DNA of 64,000 bases from Pelomonas asaccharophilus_A (GTDB lineage: Bacteria; Pseudomonadota; Gammaproteobacteria; Burkholderiales; Burkholderiaceae_C): the NCBI RefSeq assembly GCF_031458115.1, contig NZ_JAVDXV010000003.1, positions 62,001 to 126,000 on the forward strand, written 5' to 3'. Position numbers and translations under genes: made by a program. Below the pieces are notes generated by a model. The model was not told the origin of the DNA and made no database searches. It saw nothing but the letters and a program-made list of their open reading frames with translations. This document shows positions 43,979 to 52,462 of this stretch, in pieces (the first letter of the stretch is position 1; every line of letters begins with the position of its first letter).

Positions 43979-45961
43979 TCAGGCTTCCAGCTTCAATAGT
44001 TCCGCGCCGTCGCTGACCTGGTCGCCGATGGCGAACAGCAGCTCCGCCACCTTGCCGTCACGCGGCGACGAGATGGTGTGCTCCATCTTCATCGCTTCCA
44101 TGACGGCCAGCGGCTGGCCCTTGGTGACGGTGTCGCCGGCCTTGGCCAGGAAGGCGATGAGCTTGCCGGGCATGGGCGCGGTCAGGCGGCCGCCTTCGCT
44201 CGGGCCGTCGCCGGCGTGGGCGATGACGTCCACCTCGGTCAGCACGGCTGAGCCCGACGGCGCGAACACGGCGACGCGCTCGCCCTGGGCATAGGTCTTC
44301 ACGCGGATGCGGTCGGTGCCGAGAAACAGCTCGTGTGTCTCGGCGTCGCTGGACTTCACAGCGAACTCGATCGCCTCGCCTTCGACCGTCAGCGTCATGC
44401 CGCCGCGGTGGTGGCACGACAGCAGCACTTCATGGTGCGCGCCACCGGCTTCGAGATCAAAGCGGCGCGTGGCCGAGCCGAACAGGCGGAAGCCGTCGCG
44501 CGCGCTCCACGGGTCATTGCCCTGCGTTGCGCCTTCCACGGCCAGCGTGTGCGCCACGACAGCGGCGGCGCTCACACGCAACGGCAGGCCGGGCTGCTCG
44601 AACAGCACCGCCTTTTCGCGTTCGATGAGGCCGGTGTCGAGGTCGGCGCCCGAGAACGAGGCGGTCGCGGCACAGCGGCGCAGGAAGGCGACATTGGTGT
44701 GCAGGCCGACGATGTGCGTGTCGCGCAGCGCAGTGTCCAGCCGGGCCAGCGCCTGCGCGCGATCCTCGCCCCAGACGATGAGCTTGGCGATCATCGAGTC
44801 GTAGTACGGACTGATCGCGTCGCCCTCGCGCACGCCGGCGTCGATGCGCACGTCGCCACGCTGGAAGGCCACGTGCGAAGGCCAGCGCGCCACGTCCAGC
44901 GTGCCGGTGGCGGGCAGGAAGCCGGCGCCCGGGTTCTCGGCGCAGATGCGAGCCTCGATGGCGTGGCCGTGCATGCGCAACTCGTGCTGCTTCAGCGGCA
45001 GCGGTTCGCCCGATGCGACGCGCAGCTGCCACTCGACGAGGTCTTGCCCGGTGATCGCTTCCGTCACCGGATGCTCCACCTGCAGCCGCGTGTTCATCTC
45101 CATGAAGTAGAAGCGGCCGTCCTGCTCGGCGATGAACTCGACGGTGCCGGCGCCGACATAGCCGACCGCCTTCGCAGCGGCCACGGCGGCCTCGCCCATC
45201 TGCGCGCGGCGTTCCGGCGTCATGCCCGGCGCGGGAGCCTCTTCCAGCACCTTCTGGTGGCGGCGCTGCACGGAGCAGTCGCGCTCGAACAGGTAGACGC
45301 AGTCACCGTGCGAGTCGCCGAACACCTGGATCTCGATGTGGCGGGGCTTCTGCACATAGCGCTCGATCAGCACCGCGTCGTCGCCGAAGCTGTTGATGGC
45401 CTCGCGCTTGCACGAGGCCAGCGCGGCATCGAACTCATCGGCGCCGTAGACGGCGCGCATGCCCTTGCCGCCACCACCGGCGCTGGCCTTGATGAGCACG
45501 GGGTAGCCGATGCGGTCGGCTTCGCGCTTCAGCAGCGCCGGGTCTTGATCGGCGCCGTGATAGCCCGGCACCAGCGGCACGTTCGCCGCTTCCATCAGCC
45601 GCTTGGACTCGGCCTTCAGGCCCATCGCGAGGATGGCCGACGGCGGCGGGCCGATGAAGACGACGCCGGCATCGGCGCAGGCCTGCGCGAACGCCTCGTT
45701 CTCGCTGAGGAAGCCGTAGCCGGGGTGCACGGCCTGCGCGCCGGTGGCCTTGGCGGCGGCCAGGATGCGCTCCCACTGCAGGTAGGAGTCGCGCGGCGCC
45801 GGGCCGCCGATCAGCACCGCCTCGTCGCAAGCCTTCACGTGCTGTGCGTCGGCGTCAGCCTCCGAATAGACCGCGACGGTCTGAATGCCCAGGCGGCGGG
45901 CGGTGGCCGCAACGCGGCAGGCGATTTCACCCCGGTTGGCAATGAGGATCTTTTTAAACAT
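43979..45961 (-). CDS. mccA: Methylcrotonyl-CoA carboxylase, biotin-carrying alpha subunit
   Basis: The protein (660 residues) combines a biotin carboxylase domain (about 1-450: MFKKILIANRGEIA, ASAGGGGKGMR, FMEMNTRLQVEHPVTE), a BT-like linker and a biotinyl domain with EAMKMEH, whose Lys625 carries biotin. It carboxylates biotin and passes the group to MccB. Acetyl- or propionyl-CoA carboxylase cannot be excluded on sequence alone, but mvaB and the hydratase nearby argue for methylcrotonyl-CoA. Its ATG has a weak ribosome-binding site and overlaps the stop of a leader ORF with the same first 11 residues. Confidence 0.9.
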   Translation of the reverse strand: MFKKILIANRGEIACRVAATARRLGIQTVAVYSEADADAQHVKACDEAVLIGGPAPRDSYLQWERILAAAKATGAQAVHPGYGFLSENEAFAQACADAGVVFIGPPPSAILAMGLKAESKRLMEAANVPLVPGYHGADQDPALLKREADRIGYPVLIKASAGGGGKGMRAVYGADEFDAALASCKREAINSFGDDAVLIERYVQKPRHIEIQVFGDSHGDCVYLFERDCSVQRRHQKVLEEAPAPGMTPERRAQMGEAAVAAAKAVGYVGAGTVEFIAEQDGRFYFMEMNTRLQVEHPVTEAITGQDLVEWQLRVASGEPLPLKQHELRMHGHAIEARICAENPGAGFLPATGTLDVARWPSHVAFQRGDVRIDAGVREGDAISPYYDSMIAKLIVWGEDRAQALARLDTALRDTHIVGLHTNVAFLRRCAATASFSGADLDTGLIEREKAVLFEQPGLPLRVSAAAVVAHTLAVEGATQGNDPWSARDGFRLFGSATRRFDLEAGGAHHEVLLSCHHRGGMTLTVEGEAIEFAVKSSDAETHELFLGTDRIRVKTYAQGERVAVFAPSGSAVLTEVDVIAHAGDGPSEGGRLTAPMPGKLIAFLAKAGDTVTKGQPLAVMEAMKMEHTISSPRDGKVAELLFAIGDQVSDGAELLKLEA

Positions 45962-46085
45962 GGCGAGCCCCCGGGGTGAACTCGCCTGCTTGGTCGGCTG
46001 CGCCGACCAGCATGCAATCTGTCGCTGGCGCGGCCGCGCCTTTGGCGCGAGCGCCACGGTTGGCGATCAGGATCTTCTTGAACAT
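45954..46085 (-). CDS. Leader ORF repeating the first 11 codons of mccA
   Basis: This 43-codon frame has a strong ribosome-binding site (GAGGAG, then GAGAG before the ATG at 46085). It begins MFKKILIANRG, identical to the mccA start, then continues with unrelated residues and ends at a TAA that overlaps codons 2-3 of mccA. The two 33-bp starts encode the same residues but differ at seven synonymous positions. It may be a remnant of an older 5' end or a coupling leader peptide. Confidence 0.5.
   Translation of the reverse strand: MFKKILIANRGARAKGAAAPATDCMLVGAADQAGEFTPGARHV
45965..46072. repeat. Cluster of three small palindromes upstream of mccA
   Basis: Three short inverted repeats lie in a row between the two copies of the mccA start. 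They are GGCGAG/CTCGCC around a CCCCGGGG core (about 45963-45987), TGGTCGGC/GCCGACCA with a TGC loop (about 45991-46009), and a GGCGCGG-rich hairpin (about 46027-46062). They resemble REP-type intergenic palindromes. Positions are approximate to a few bases. Confidence 0.5.
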
Positions 46086-46178
46086 CTCTCTTGTCTCCTC
46101 AGCCGTCTTCTTTTGGATTCGGGATAGGGGCGCGCGCCGAGCGGGGTGGCTGCAGGCGCGCGTTGAGTCAGCCGGCGA

Positions 46179-47219
46179 TCAGTGGGTGCAGACCTGCACC
46201 TTGGCGGCTGCGTCCGACGGCGTCAGCTCCGCCTCGGTCGAGCAGCGCATGCCCAGGCGCTCCAGCAGCGCGCGGTCCTTCTCGGCCTGCGGGTTGCTGG
46301 TCGTCAGCAGCTTGTCGCCGTAGAACATGGAGTTGGCACCGGCCAGGAAGCACAGCGCCTGCATGGTCTCGGGCATCTCCTCGCGGCCGGCGGACAGGCG
46401 CACCATGGCGCGCGGCATCGTGATGCGGGCGACGGCAATCGTGCGGATGAACTCCAGCGGATCCAGCGGCGCGACGCCGGCCAGCGGCGTGCCTTCCACC
46501 TGCACGAGGTTGTTGATGGGCACGCTCTCGGGGTAGGGGTCGAGGTTGGCCAGTTGCACGATGAGGCCGGCGCGCTGGCGGCGTGTCTCGCCCATGCCGA
46601 CGATGCCGCCGGAGCAGACCTTCAGGCCTTGCGCACGCACGCGGTCCAGCGTGTCGAGGCGGTCTTGATAGGTGCGCGTCGTGATGATCTGGCCGTAGAA
46701 CTCGGGCGCCGTGTCGAGGTTGTGGTTGTAGTAGTCCAGCCCCGCTTCCTTGAGCTGCTCGGCCTGGCCGTCTTCCAGCATGCCGGCGGTCAGGCAAGTC
46801 TCCAGGCCCAGTGCCTTGACCTCGGAAATCATCTCGCCGATGGCGTCCAGGTGGCGGGGCTTGGGCGAGCGCCAGGCGGCGCCCATGCAGAAGCGCGTCG
46901 CGCCATTGGCCTTGGCGGCGCGGGCGGCTTCCATCACCTCCTGCAGCGGGATCAGCTTCTCGGCCTTCAGGCCGGTGTCGAAATGGGCCGACTGCGGGCA
47001 GTAGGCGCAGTCCTCCTCGCAGCCGCCGGTCTTGATGGAAAGCAACGTGGACAGCTGCACCGCGTTGGCGTCGAAGTGCTCGCGGTGCACCTGCTGCGCG
47101 CGGAAGATCAGGTCGTTGAAGGGCAGGTCGAACAGCGCCACGACATCCTTGACCGTCCAGGGCGTGGCCTGGCGGCGGTCAGCGTCGGTCGTGGGGGTGA
47201 GGGTCTGGATCTGGTTCAT
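46179..47219 (-). CDS. bioB: Biotin synthase
   Basis: BioB (346 residues) is a radical SAM enzyme that inserts sulfur into dethiobiotin. The SAM cluster ligands are Cys67, Cys71 and Cys74 (GGCEEDCAYCPQSAH), and YNHNLDT and the downstream auxiliary-cluster Cys/Arg residues (VCSGGIVGMGET) are present. Its start overlaps the bioD stop (ATGA), so translation is coupled. The next gene downstream is mccA, a biotin-dependent enzyme. Confidence 0.96.
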   Translation of the reverse strand: MNQIQTLTPTTDADRRQATPWTVKDVVALFDLPFNDLIFRAQQVHREHFDANAVQLSTLLSIKTGGCEEDCAYCPQSAHFDTGLKAEKLIPLQEVMEAARAAKANGATRFCMGAAWRSPKPRHLDAIGEMISEVKALGLETCLTAGMLEDGQAEQLKEAGLDYYNHNLDTAPEFYGQIITTRTYQDRLDTLDRVRAQGLKVCSGGIVGMGETRRQRAGLIVQLANLDPYPESVPINNLVQVEGTPLAGVAPLDPLEFIRTIAVARITMPRAMVRLSAGREEMPETMQALCFLAGANSMFYGDKLLTTSNPQAEKDRALLERLGMRCSTEAELTPSDAAAKVQVCTH

Positions 47220-47902
47220 GCGTGATCGAGCAGCAGGGCTGAGATGTCGAGACAGGCTGGCGCGGCCAGCGGGTCGGTGAGTCGGGGGATGTGCCCGATG
47301 CAGGGCGCCTTCAGGCCGGCCTGCAAAGAGGCCAGATTGTCGGCGACATGGGGTTGGCGCGGGTCCACGGTGTTCGCGACCCAGGCGGTGAGCCGCAGGC
47401 CGCGCGCGCGGATGGCCTCGGCCGTCAGCAGCGCGTGGTTGATGCAGCCCAGCCGCAGGCCCACGACGAGGATGACGGGCAGGCCCAGGTCCACGGCCAG
47501 GTCGGCGGTGTCCCAGCTGCCGGCCAGCGGCACTCTGAAGCCGCCCACGCCTTCGACGAGGGCGATGTCGCCCTTGGCCGCGGTGGCGCGGATGGCGGCC
47601 AGCAGCGGCTCGCGTTCAATCGTCTTGCCTTCCAGCCGCGCGGCGATGTGCGGCGCGCAGGGTTCGCGCAGCTGCAGCGGGCCGACCTCGCCGTCGGTGA
47701 GGTCCAGGTTCTGCGCGGCCTGCAACGTGGCCACGTCCTCGTTGACCCAGCGGCCGTCGACGAACTCCTGGCCGGCCGCCAGCGACTTGATGGCCGCGAC
47801 GCGCAGGCCGCGGGCGATGAGGGCGCGTGTCAGCGCGGCGGTGACGAAGGTCTTGCCGATCTCGGTGTCGGTGCCGGTGACGAAGAAGCCGCGGCCGCTC
47901 AT
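47216..47902 (-). CDS. bioD: Dethiobiotin synthetase
   Basis: BioD (228 residues) closes the ureido ring of dethiobiotin using ATP and CO2. The P-loop is GTDTEIGKT near residue 10, and EGVGGFRVPL is the substrate-side motif. The ATG at 47902 gives the usual start MSGRGFFVTGTD; the ribosome-binding site CGGGAG lies inside a GC-rich palindromic repeat that fills the bioF-bioD gap. Translationally coupled to bioB. Confidence 0.95.
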   Translation of the reverse strand: MSGRGFFVTGTDTEIGKTFVTAALTRALIARGLRVAAIKSLAAGQEFVDGRWVNEDVATLQAAQNLDLTDGEVGPLQLREPCAPHIAARLEGKTIEREPLLAAIRATAAKGDIALVEGVGGFRVPLAGSWDTADLAVDLGLPVILVVGLRLGCINHALLTAEAIRARGLRLTAWVANTVDPRQPHVADNLASLQAGLKAPCIGHIPRLTDPLAAPACLDISALLLDHA

Positions 47903-47907
47903 GTCGG

Positions 47908-47977
47908 GCTCCCGCAGGGCCGCCCCAAGGGCGCCCGCGCCCCCTCGGGGGGCAGTGAGCAAAGCGAGTGTGGGGGC
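47908..47977. repeat. GC-rich intergenic palindromic repeat between bioF and bioD
   Basis: The 76-bp gap contains CCGCCCC/GGGCG-type and CCCCCTCGGGGGG palindromes and a GAGCAAAGCGAGTG stretch. I recall this intergenic motif recurring in related Burkholderiales genomes. It supplies the bioD ribosome-binding site. A genome-wide count is needed to confirm it as a repeat. Confidence 0.55.
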
Positions 47978-47978
47978 T

Positions 47979-49193
47979 TCATGCGGCCTGCTCCTGGGCG
48001 GCTGCTGCGCGTTCCAGCGCGGTCAGCAAGGCATCGACATCCGCCTCGGTGTGCGTGCCGCACAGCGTGATGCGCAGCCGCGCCGTACCGTGCGCGACCG
48101 TGGGCGGGCGGATGCCGGGCACGCGCAGGCCGGCCGTTTCCAGCGCGGCGGCCAGTGCCATGACCTCGGCGTTGCCGCCGACGATCAGCGGCTGGATGGG
48201 CGTGGCGGAGTCGGTCAGCGACCAGCCCAGGCGCGGATGGTGGTCAATGAGGGCCAGCAGGCCATCGCGCAGCTGCGCCTGACGGGCGACAAGGTTGGCG
48301 CGGCGGGCGGCGCCCAGCGGCCCTTCGATCAGCTCGAAGCTGGTCAGCAGTGCATGCTCGATGGCCGGTGGCGACGCGGTCGAGAAAATGAAGTTGCGCG
48401 CCGCCTGCAGCAGGTACTCGACGATGGTGGCGTGGGCCGCGACGAAGGCGCCCGACAGGCCCGCGGCCTTGCCTAGCGTGCCGACGAGGATCAGCCGCTC
48501 GCTGTTCAGGCCGAAGTGCTCCAGCGAGCCGCGGCCCTTCTCGCCCAGCACGCCGAAGCCGTGCGCGTCGTCCACGATGAGCCAGGCATCGAACTCGTCG
48601 GCCAGTTTCAGCAGATCGGGCAGCGGCGCCAGGTCGCCGTCCATGCTGAACACGGCGTCGGTGACGATCAACTTCACCTTGGCCGTGCTGGCCGCCAGCA
48701 ACGGGCGCAGCGAGGCCAGGTCGGCATGTGGATAGCGCGTGACCTTGGCCCGGGCCAGGCGCGCGGCGTCGATCAGCGACGCGTGGTTCAACTGCTCCGA
48801 GAAGATCTCGGTGCGCTCGTCGCCCAGTGCGGTGACGACGGCGAGGTTGGCCATGTAGCCGGTGCAGAAGCCGATGGCGCGCGCCTCGGGGACGTGCGGC
48901 GCATACCAGCGGGCCAGCGTGTCGGTGACGGCCTCGTGCGCGGCGCTGTGGCCGCTGACCAGCGGCGACGCGCCGGAGCCGCCACCCCAGCGGCGCGCGC
49001 CTTCCGCGATCGCGTCGGCGATCGCCGGCTCCGCCGCCAGGCCCAGGTAGTCGTTGGAGCAGAACATCAGCAGCGGCCGGCCATTGATGGTCTGGCGCGG
49101 CGCGGTGCCGTCGTCGGCGCGGCGCAGCTTGCGCGTCAGGCTCTGCGCCGAGATGGCGGCGAGCTTGGCGCTCAGGTGATCAAGCAAGGACAT
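47979..49193 (-). CDS. bioF: 8-amino-7-oxononanoate synthase
   Basis: BioF (404 residues) is a PLP enzyme that condenses pimeloyl-ACP (or pimeloyl-CoA) with alanine. The PLP Lys is in GTLGKAAGLSGAF, the Asp-His pair in IVDDAHGFGVLG, and the N-terminal FCSNDYLGLA is typical. The start overlaps the end of bioA by 14 bp. Length and ends are normal. Confidence 0.95.
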   Translation of the reverse strand: MSLLDHLSAKLAAISAQSLTRKLRRADDGTAPRQTINGRPLLMFCSNDYLGLAAEPAIADAIAEGARRWGGGSGASPLVSGHSAAHEAVTDTLARWYAPHVPEARAIGFCTGYMANLAVVTALGDERTEIFSEQLNHASLIDAARLARAKVTRYPHADLASLRPLLAASTAKVKLIVTDAVFSMDGDLAPLPDLLKLADEFDAWLIVDDAHGFGVLGEKGRGSLEHFGLNSERLILVGTLGKAAGLSGAFVAAHATIVEYLLQAARNFIFSTASPPAIEHALLTSFELIEGPLGAARRANLVARQAQLRDGLLALIDHHPRLGWSLTDSATPIQPLIVGGNAEVMALAAALETAGLRVPGIRPPTVAHGTARLRITLCGTHTEADVDALLTALERAAAAQEQAA

Positions 49194-50472
49194 CGTTCAG
49201 CGTCTTCGTCACGGCATCGGCCAGGAAGGCCGCGGTCGTGTCGTCGATCAGGTAAGGGGGCATCAGATAGACAGTGCTGCCGATGGGGCGGATCAGCAAT
49301 TCGTGTGCGCGAGCCTTCAGGTGGAAGGTCTCGGCGAAGCGCGGCGGTGCGCCCGGCACATCGAAGGCCAGGATCATGCCGCGTTGGCGCAGATGGGTGA
49401 CGCGTGAGGCCAAAGGCGAGAAGGCGCGCGTCAGCGCTTGAGCCTGCGCGCGGTTGTCGTCCAACTGGCCGGCGTCGAAGCGGTCCAGCACCGCATTGGC
49501 CGCCGCGCAGGCCAGCGGGTTACCGGTGTACGAGTGCGAATGCAGGAAGCCGCGCGTGACGTCCTCGCTCCAGAACGCGGCGAACACGTCGTCGGTCGTC
49601 AGCACCAGCGACAGCGGCATCGTGCCGCCGGTGATGCCTTTGCTCAGCAGGATGAAGTCGGGCCAGTCGGTGTCCGTCTGCTGCCAAGCGAAGAAAGTGC
49701 CGGTGCGGCCACAGCCGACCGCGATCTCGTCGGCGATCAGGTGCACGTCGAACTCGCGCGTCAGCTCGCGCAAGCCCTTCAGGTAGCTCGGCGAGTACAT
49801 GACCATGCCTGCCGCGCCCTGGATCAGCGGCTCGACGATGACGGCGGCGATATGCTCATGGCGCTCGGCCAGCAGCGCGCGCATCGCGTCCAGCGCCTCG
49901 GCCTCGTCGCCCAGCCGTCCATCCGGTGACGCGACGATGTGCGCGCGCATCAGCAGCGGGTCATACGCGTCGCGGAACACCTGCACGTCGGTCACGCTCA
50001 AGGCGCCCAGCGTCTCGCCGTGATAGCTGTTCTTCAAGCAGACGAACTCGCGCTTCTCCGGCCGGCCGCGGTTCTTGAAGGAATGAAAGCTCTGCTTCAA
50101 CGCGATCTCGACGGCGCTGGCGCCGTCGCTGCCGAAGAACACATGGCCCAGCGCGCCACCCGTGCGGGCGGACAGCCGCTCGGCCAGGCGCACGGCGGGT
50201 TCGTGCGTGCAGCCGGCCAGCATCACGTGGGGCAGCGTGTCGAGCTGCTGCTTGATGGCGCCGTGCAAGGCCTTGTCGCTGTGGCCGAACAGGTTGACCC
50301 ACCACGAGGAGTTGGCGTCGAAGTAGCGGTGGCCGTCGGTGTCGAACAGCCAGGGGCCGTCGCCGCGGGCGATGGGCAGCGGTGGCACGGCGTCGAGCCG
50401 GGCCATCTGCGTGCAGGGGTGCCAGACGGCCTTGCGGCTGCGGTCTTGGAGAGCGGTCATGCGGGACGTCAT
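49180..50472 (-). CDS. bioA: Adenosylmethionine-8-amino-7-oxononanoate aminotransferase
   Basis: BioA (430 residues) transfers the amino group of S-adenosylmethionine to KAPA to form DAPA. Class III aminotransferase landmarks are WHPCTQM near the N-terminus, FFGSDGASAVEIALK, the metal-free active site IADEIAVGCGRTG, and the PLP Lys in LLSKGITGG. The start at 50472 forms an ATGA overlap with the DUF4126 stop; the internal ATG at 50460 is an alternative. It is followed by an overlap with bioF. Confidence 0.95.
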   Translation of the reverse strand: MTSRMTALQDRSRKAVWHPCTQMARLDAVPPLPIARGDGPWLFDTDGHRYFDANSSWWVNLFGHSDKALHGAIKQQLDTLPHVMLAGCTHEPAVRLAERLSARTGGALGHVFFGSDGASAVEIALKQSFHSFKNRGRPEKREFVCLKNSYHGETLGALSVTDVQVFRDAYDPLLMRAHIVASPDGRLGDEAEALDAMRALLAERHEHIAAVIVEPLIQGAAGMVMYSPSYLKGLRELTREFDVHLIADEIAVGCGRTGTFFAWQQTDTDWPDFILLSKGITGGTMPLSLVLTTDDVFAAFWSEDVTRGFLHSHSYTGNPLACAAANAVLDRFDAGQLDDNRAQAQALTRAFSPLASRVTHLRQRGMILAFDVPGAPPRFAETFHLKARAHELLIRPIGSTVYLMPPYLIDDTTAAFLADAVTKTLNDVLA

Positions 50473-51080
50473 GCAGGAACTGAGCGGCGCACGCGGCGGA
50501 CGAGTGCGCGCAGGAACTTGAAGCAAAGCCAGATCAGCACCGCCATGACGAGAAGCGCGAGCGCCAGCAACGGAAAGAAGATGAGCGGATGCGCCCAGGC
50601 CAGCCACAGCATGGTGGGCACGGCCACGTCGCCGATCAGCGACAGGGCTATGTTGGAGAAGGGCTCGGGCGACGTGTTCGCCGCCGCCCGCGTGCTGGCC
50701 TTGGCCGTGTGGGCCGTGGCCGCCAGGCCTCCGCCCAACAGGGCCGCCACGATACCCCAGGCCTGGCCCTGGTCGCCCGCCCAGCCGCCCACCAGCCCGG
50801 CCACCAGCGCCGCCCCGGCGGGGATGCGGATCAGCGTGTGCAGCGCATCCCAGGCGCTGTCGATCAGCGGGATCTTGTCGGCCAGGAACTCGACGACGGC
50901 CAGCACCGCGGCGCAGGCCATCACCAGCGGCGACGACAGGATCTGCAGCCCGGGCGGCAGCGCGATCCAGCCGAAATGCCCGGCCACGCCCACCAGCAGC
51001 ACCGTCAGGTACAGCCGCAGGCCGCTGGCCCAGCCGAGTGCGGCGGCCAGGGCGATGAGCTGGACGGCGTCGAGCTTCAT
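50469..51080 (-). CDS. DUF4126 family membrane protein
   Basis: This 203-residue protein has about five hydrophobic segments and the DUF4126 pattern (ALGWASGLRLYLTVLLVG near the start, then PLIDSAWDALHTLIRIPAGA). It ends in a basic tail. The function is unknown. It is coupled to bioA by an ATGA overlap and separated from the upstream membrane gene by 3 bp, so it is in the operon, but no link to biotin or leucine is evident. Confidence 0.82.
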   Translation of the reverse strand: MKLDAVQLIALAAALGWASGLRLYLTVLLVGVAGHFGWIALPPGLQILSSPLVMACAAVLAVVEFLADKIPLIDSAWDALHTLIRIPAGAALVAGLVGGWAGDQGQAWGIVAALLGGGLAATAHTAKASTRAAANTSPEPFSNIALSLIGDVAVPTMLWLAWAHPLIFFPLLALALLVMAVLIWLCFKFLRALVRRVRRSVPA

Positions 51081-51083
51081 GGG

Positions 51084-51674
51084 TCAGCGGCCCGTTCGTC
51101 CCTGCACGAACAGCGTGATGCCGAACAGGGTTTCGATGATGGCGCCCGTGGCCGCGCCGAGCAAGGGGCCGAGGGGCTTCAGCTCGGGCGAGGGCGCGAA
51201 CAGCAGCGCGCCCAGCAACAGGCCGGCTGCGGCGAGCGCGAGGCCGCAGGCCTGGTAGATGCGCAGGCCGTAGACCCTGGTGAACACGAGGTAGCGCAGG
51301 CCGATGACCAGCAGCATGGTCGGGAAGAACCATTCCAGCTTCTGCGTGGCCACGCCCAGCGCCAGCGCGCAGCCGGCCAGCAGGCCGAAGGTGCTGAACA
51401 TCGCCAGCCGCCCCAGTGGGTTGGTCTTCTCGTGCATGCCGGCGCGGCCCGCGAGCTTGGCCAGCCCCATGCTCAGCGGGAAGATGAACATGCCGGCGAT
51501 CAGCAGCGTCCAGACGGCCTGCTGCGGTTTTCCGAGTGCCGCCACGGCGGCCGCGACGCCCCAGGCCAGCGCCGAGCACAGCACGCCGAAGGCGCCGTGC
51601 CAGTAGGCCGCGCGCATGTCGGCCTGGGCCTGGGCGAGGTCGGGTGCGTCAGCGGCGAGGGTGGCTTGGTTCAT
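51084..51674 (-). CDS. DUF7010-like membrane protein
   Basis: This 196-residue protein has six hydrophobic segments (about 30-190) after a short soluble N-terminus. Landmarks are AYWHGAFGVLCSALAW, FIFPLSMGLAKLAGR and ETLFGITLFVQGR. I associate this pattern with the DUF7010 family; its function is unknown. The ATG at 51674 forms an ATGA overlap with the hydratase stop, which fixes this start over one 7 codons upstream. Confidence 0.7.
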   Translation of the reverse strand: MNQATLAADAPDLAQAQADMRAAYWHGAFGVLCSALAWGVAAAVAALGKPQQAVWTLLIAGMFIFPLSMGLAKLAGRAGMHEKTNPLGRLAMFSTFGLLAGCALALGVATQKLEWFFPTMLLVIGLRYLVFTRVYGLRIYQACGLALAAAGLLLGALLFAPSPELKPLGPLLGAATGAIIETLFGITLFVQGRTGR

Positions 51675-52462
51675 GGTGTTGGCGTGTGGGTCCACGGTGC
51701 CGGGGTCTTGGACAGAAAGCTCAGCACGCCCGCGCGCCCTTCGGCGCTGGCGCGGATGTCGGCGATGCGGCGCGCGGTGTCGTCGCGCAGCTCGGGTGTG
51801 ATCTCACGGCCGGCCACGTCCTTCACGAGCCGCTTGCAGGCACGCGCGGCGGCGGGGCCGTTGGCGCAGATAGCGGCCAGCAGCTCATCGACCTTGGCGT
51901 CCAGCGCGTCGGCCGCCACGACCTCGTGCACCAGGCCCAGCCGCTTCGCTTCATCGGCGGAGAAGCGCTCGGCTGTCACGAAGTAGCGCCGCGACGCCTG
52001 CTCGCCCAGCGCCTTGACGACGTAGGGGCCGATGGTGGCCGGCAGCAGCCCCAGCTTGGCCTCGCTCAGGCAGAAGCCCGCCGCATCCACCGCGACGACG
52101 ACGTCCGCGCAGGCCACCAGACCCACGCCGCCGGCATACACATCGCCCTGCACGCGCGCGATGACCGGCACCGGGCAGCTGTAGAGGGCCCACAGCATGT
52201 CGGCCAGCTTGCTGGCGTCGGCGTGGTTCTCATCCCAGCTGTAGCCGGCCATGGCCTTCATCCAGTTCAGGTCGGCGCCGGCGCAGAAGGCCTTGCCCTC
52301 GGCGGCCAGCACGATGGCGCGTAGGTCCTCGCGCGCGCCCAGCGCGTTGAAGGTGCCGGTCAGCTCGGCGATCAGCGCCTCGTTGAACGCGTTGCGGACT
52401 TCCGGGCGGTTCAGCGTGACGCGGGCCACATGGCCTTCGACCGCGATGTTCAAGGTGTTCAT
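51671..52462 (-). CDS. Enoyl-CoA hydratase/isomerase (probable methylglutaconyl-CoA hydratase)
   Basis: This 263-residue crotonase-fold protein has an oxyanion-hole region AFCAGADLNWMKAM and the glycine-rich VYAGGVGLVACADV. In leucine degradation the step between methylcrotonyl-CoA carboxylase and HMG-CoA lyase is hydration of 3-methylglutaconyl-CoA, and the gene's place between mccB and mccA supports that role. The exact substrate cannot be fixed from sequence. Both ends overlap neighbours by ATGA. Confidence 0.88.
   Translation of the reverse strand: MNTLNIAVEGHVARVTLNRPEVRNAFNEALIAELTGTFNALGAREDLRAIVLAAEGKAFCAGADLNWMKAMAGYSWDENHADASKLADMLWALYSCPVPVIARVQGDVYAGGVGLVACADVVVAVDAAGFCLSEAKLGLLPATIGPYVVKALGEQASRRYFVTAERFSADEAKRLGLVHEVVAADALDAKVDELLAAICANGPAAARACKRLVKDVAGREITPELRDDTARRIADIRASAEGRAGVLSFLSKTPAPWTHTPTP

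Noticed and set aside
45962..46057. N-terminal extension of mccA to 46057
   Set aside because: The extra 32 residues are Arg/Gln/Ser-rich and lack family similarity; biotin carboxylases begin at MFKKILIANRGEIA.
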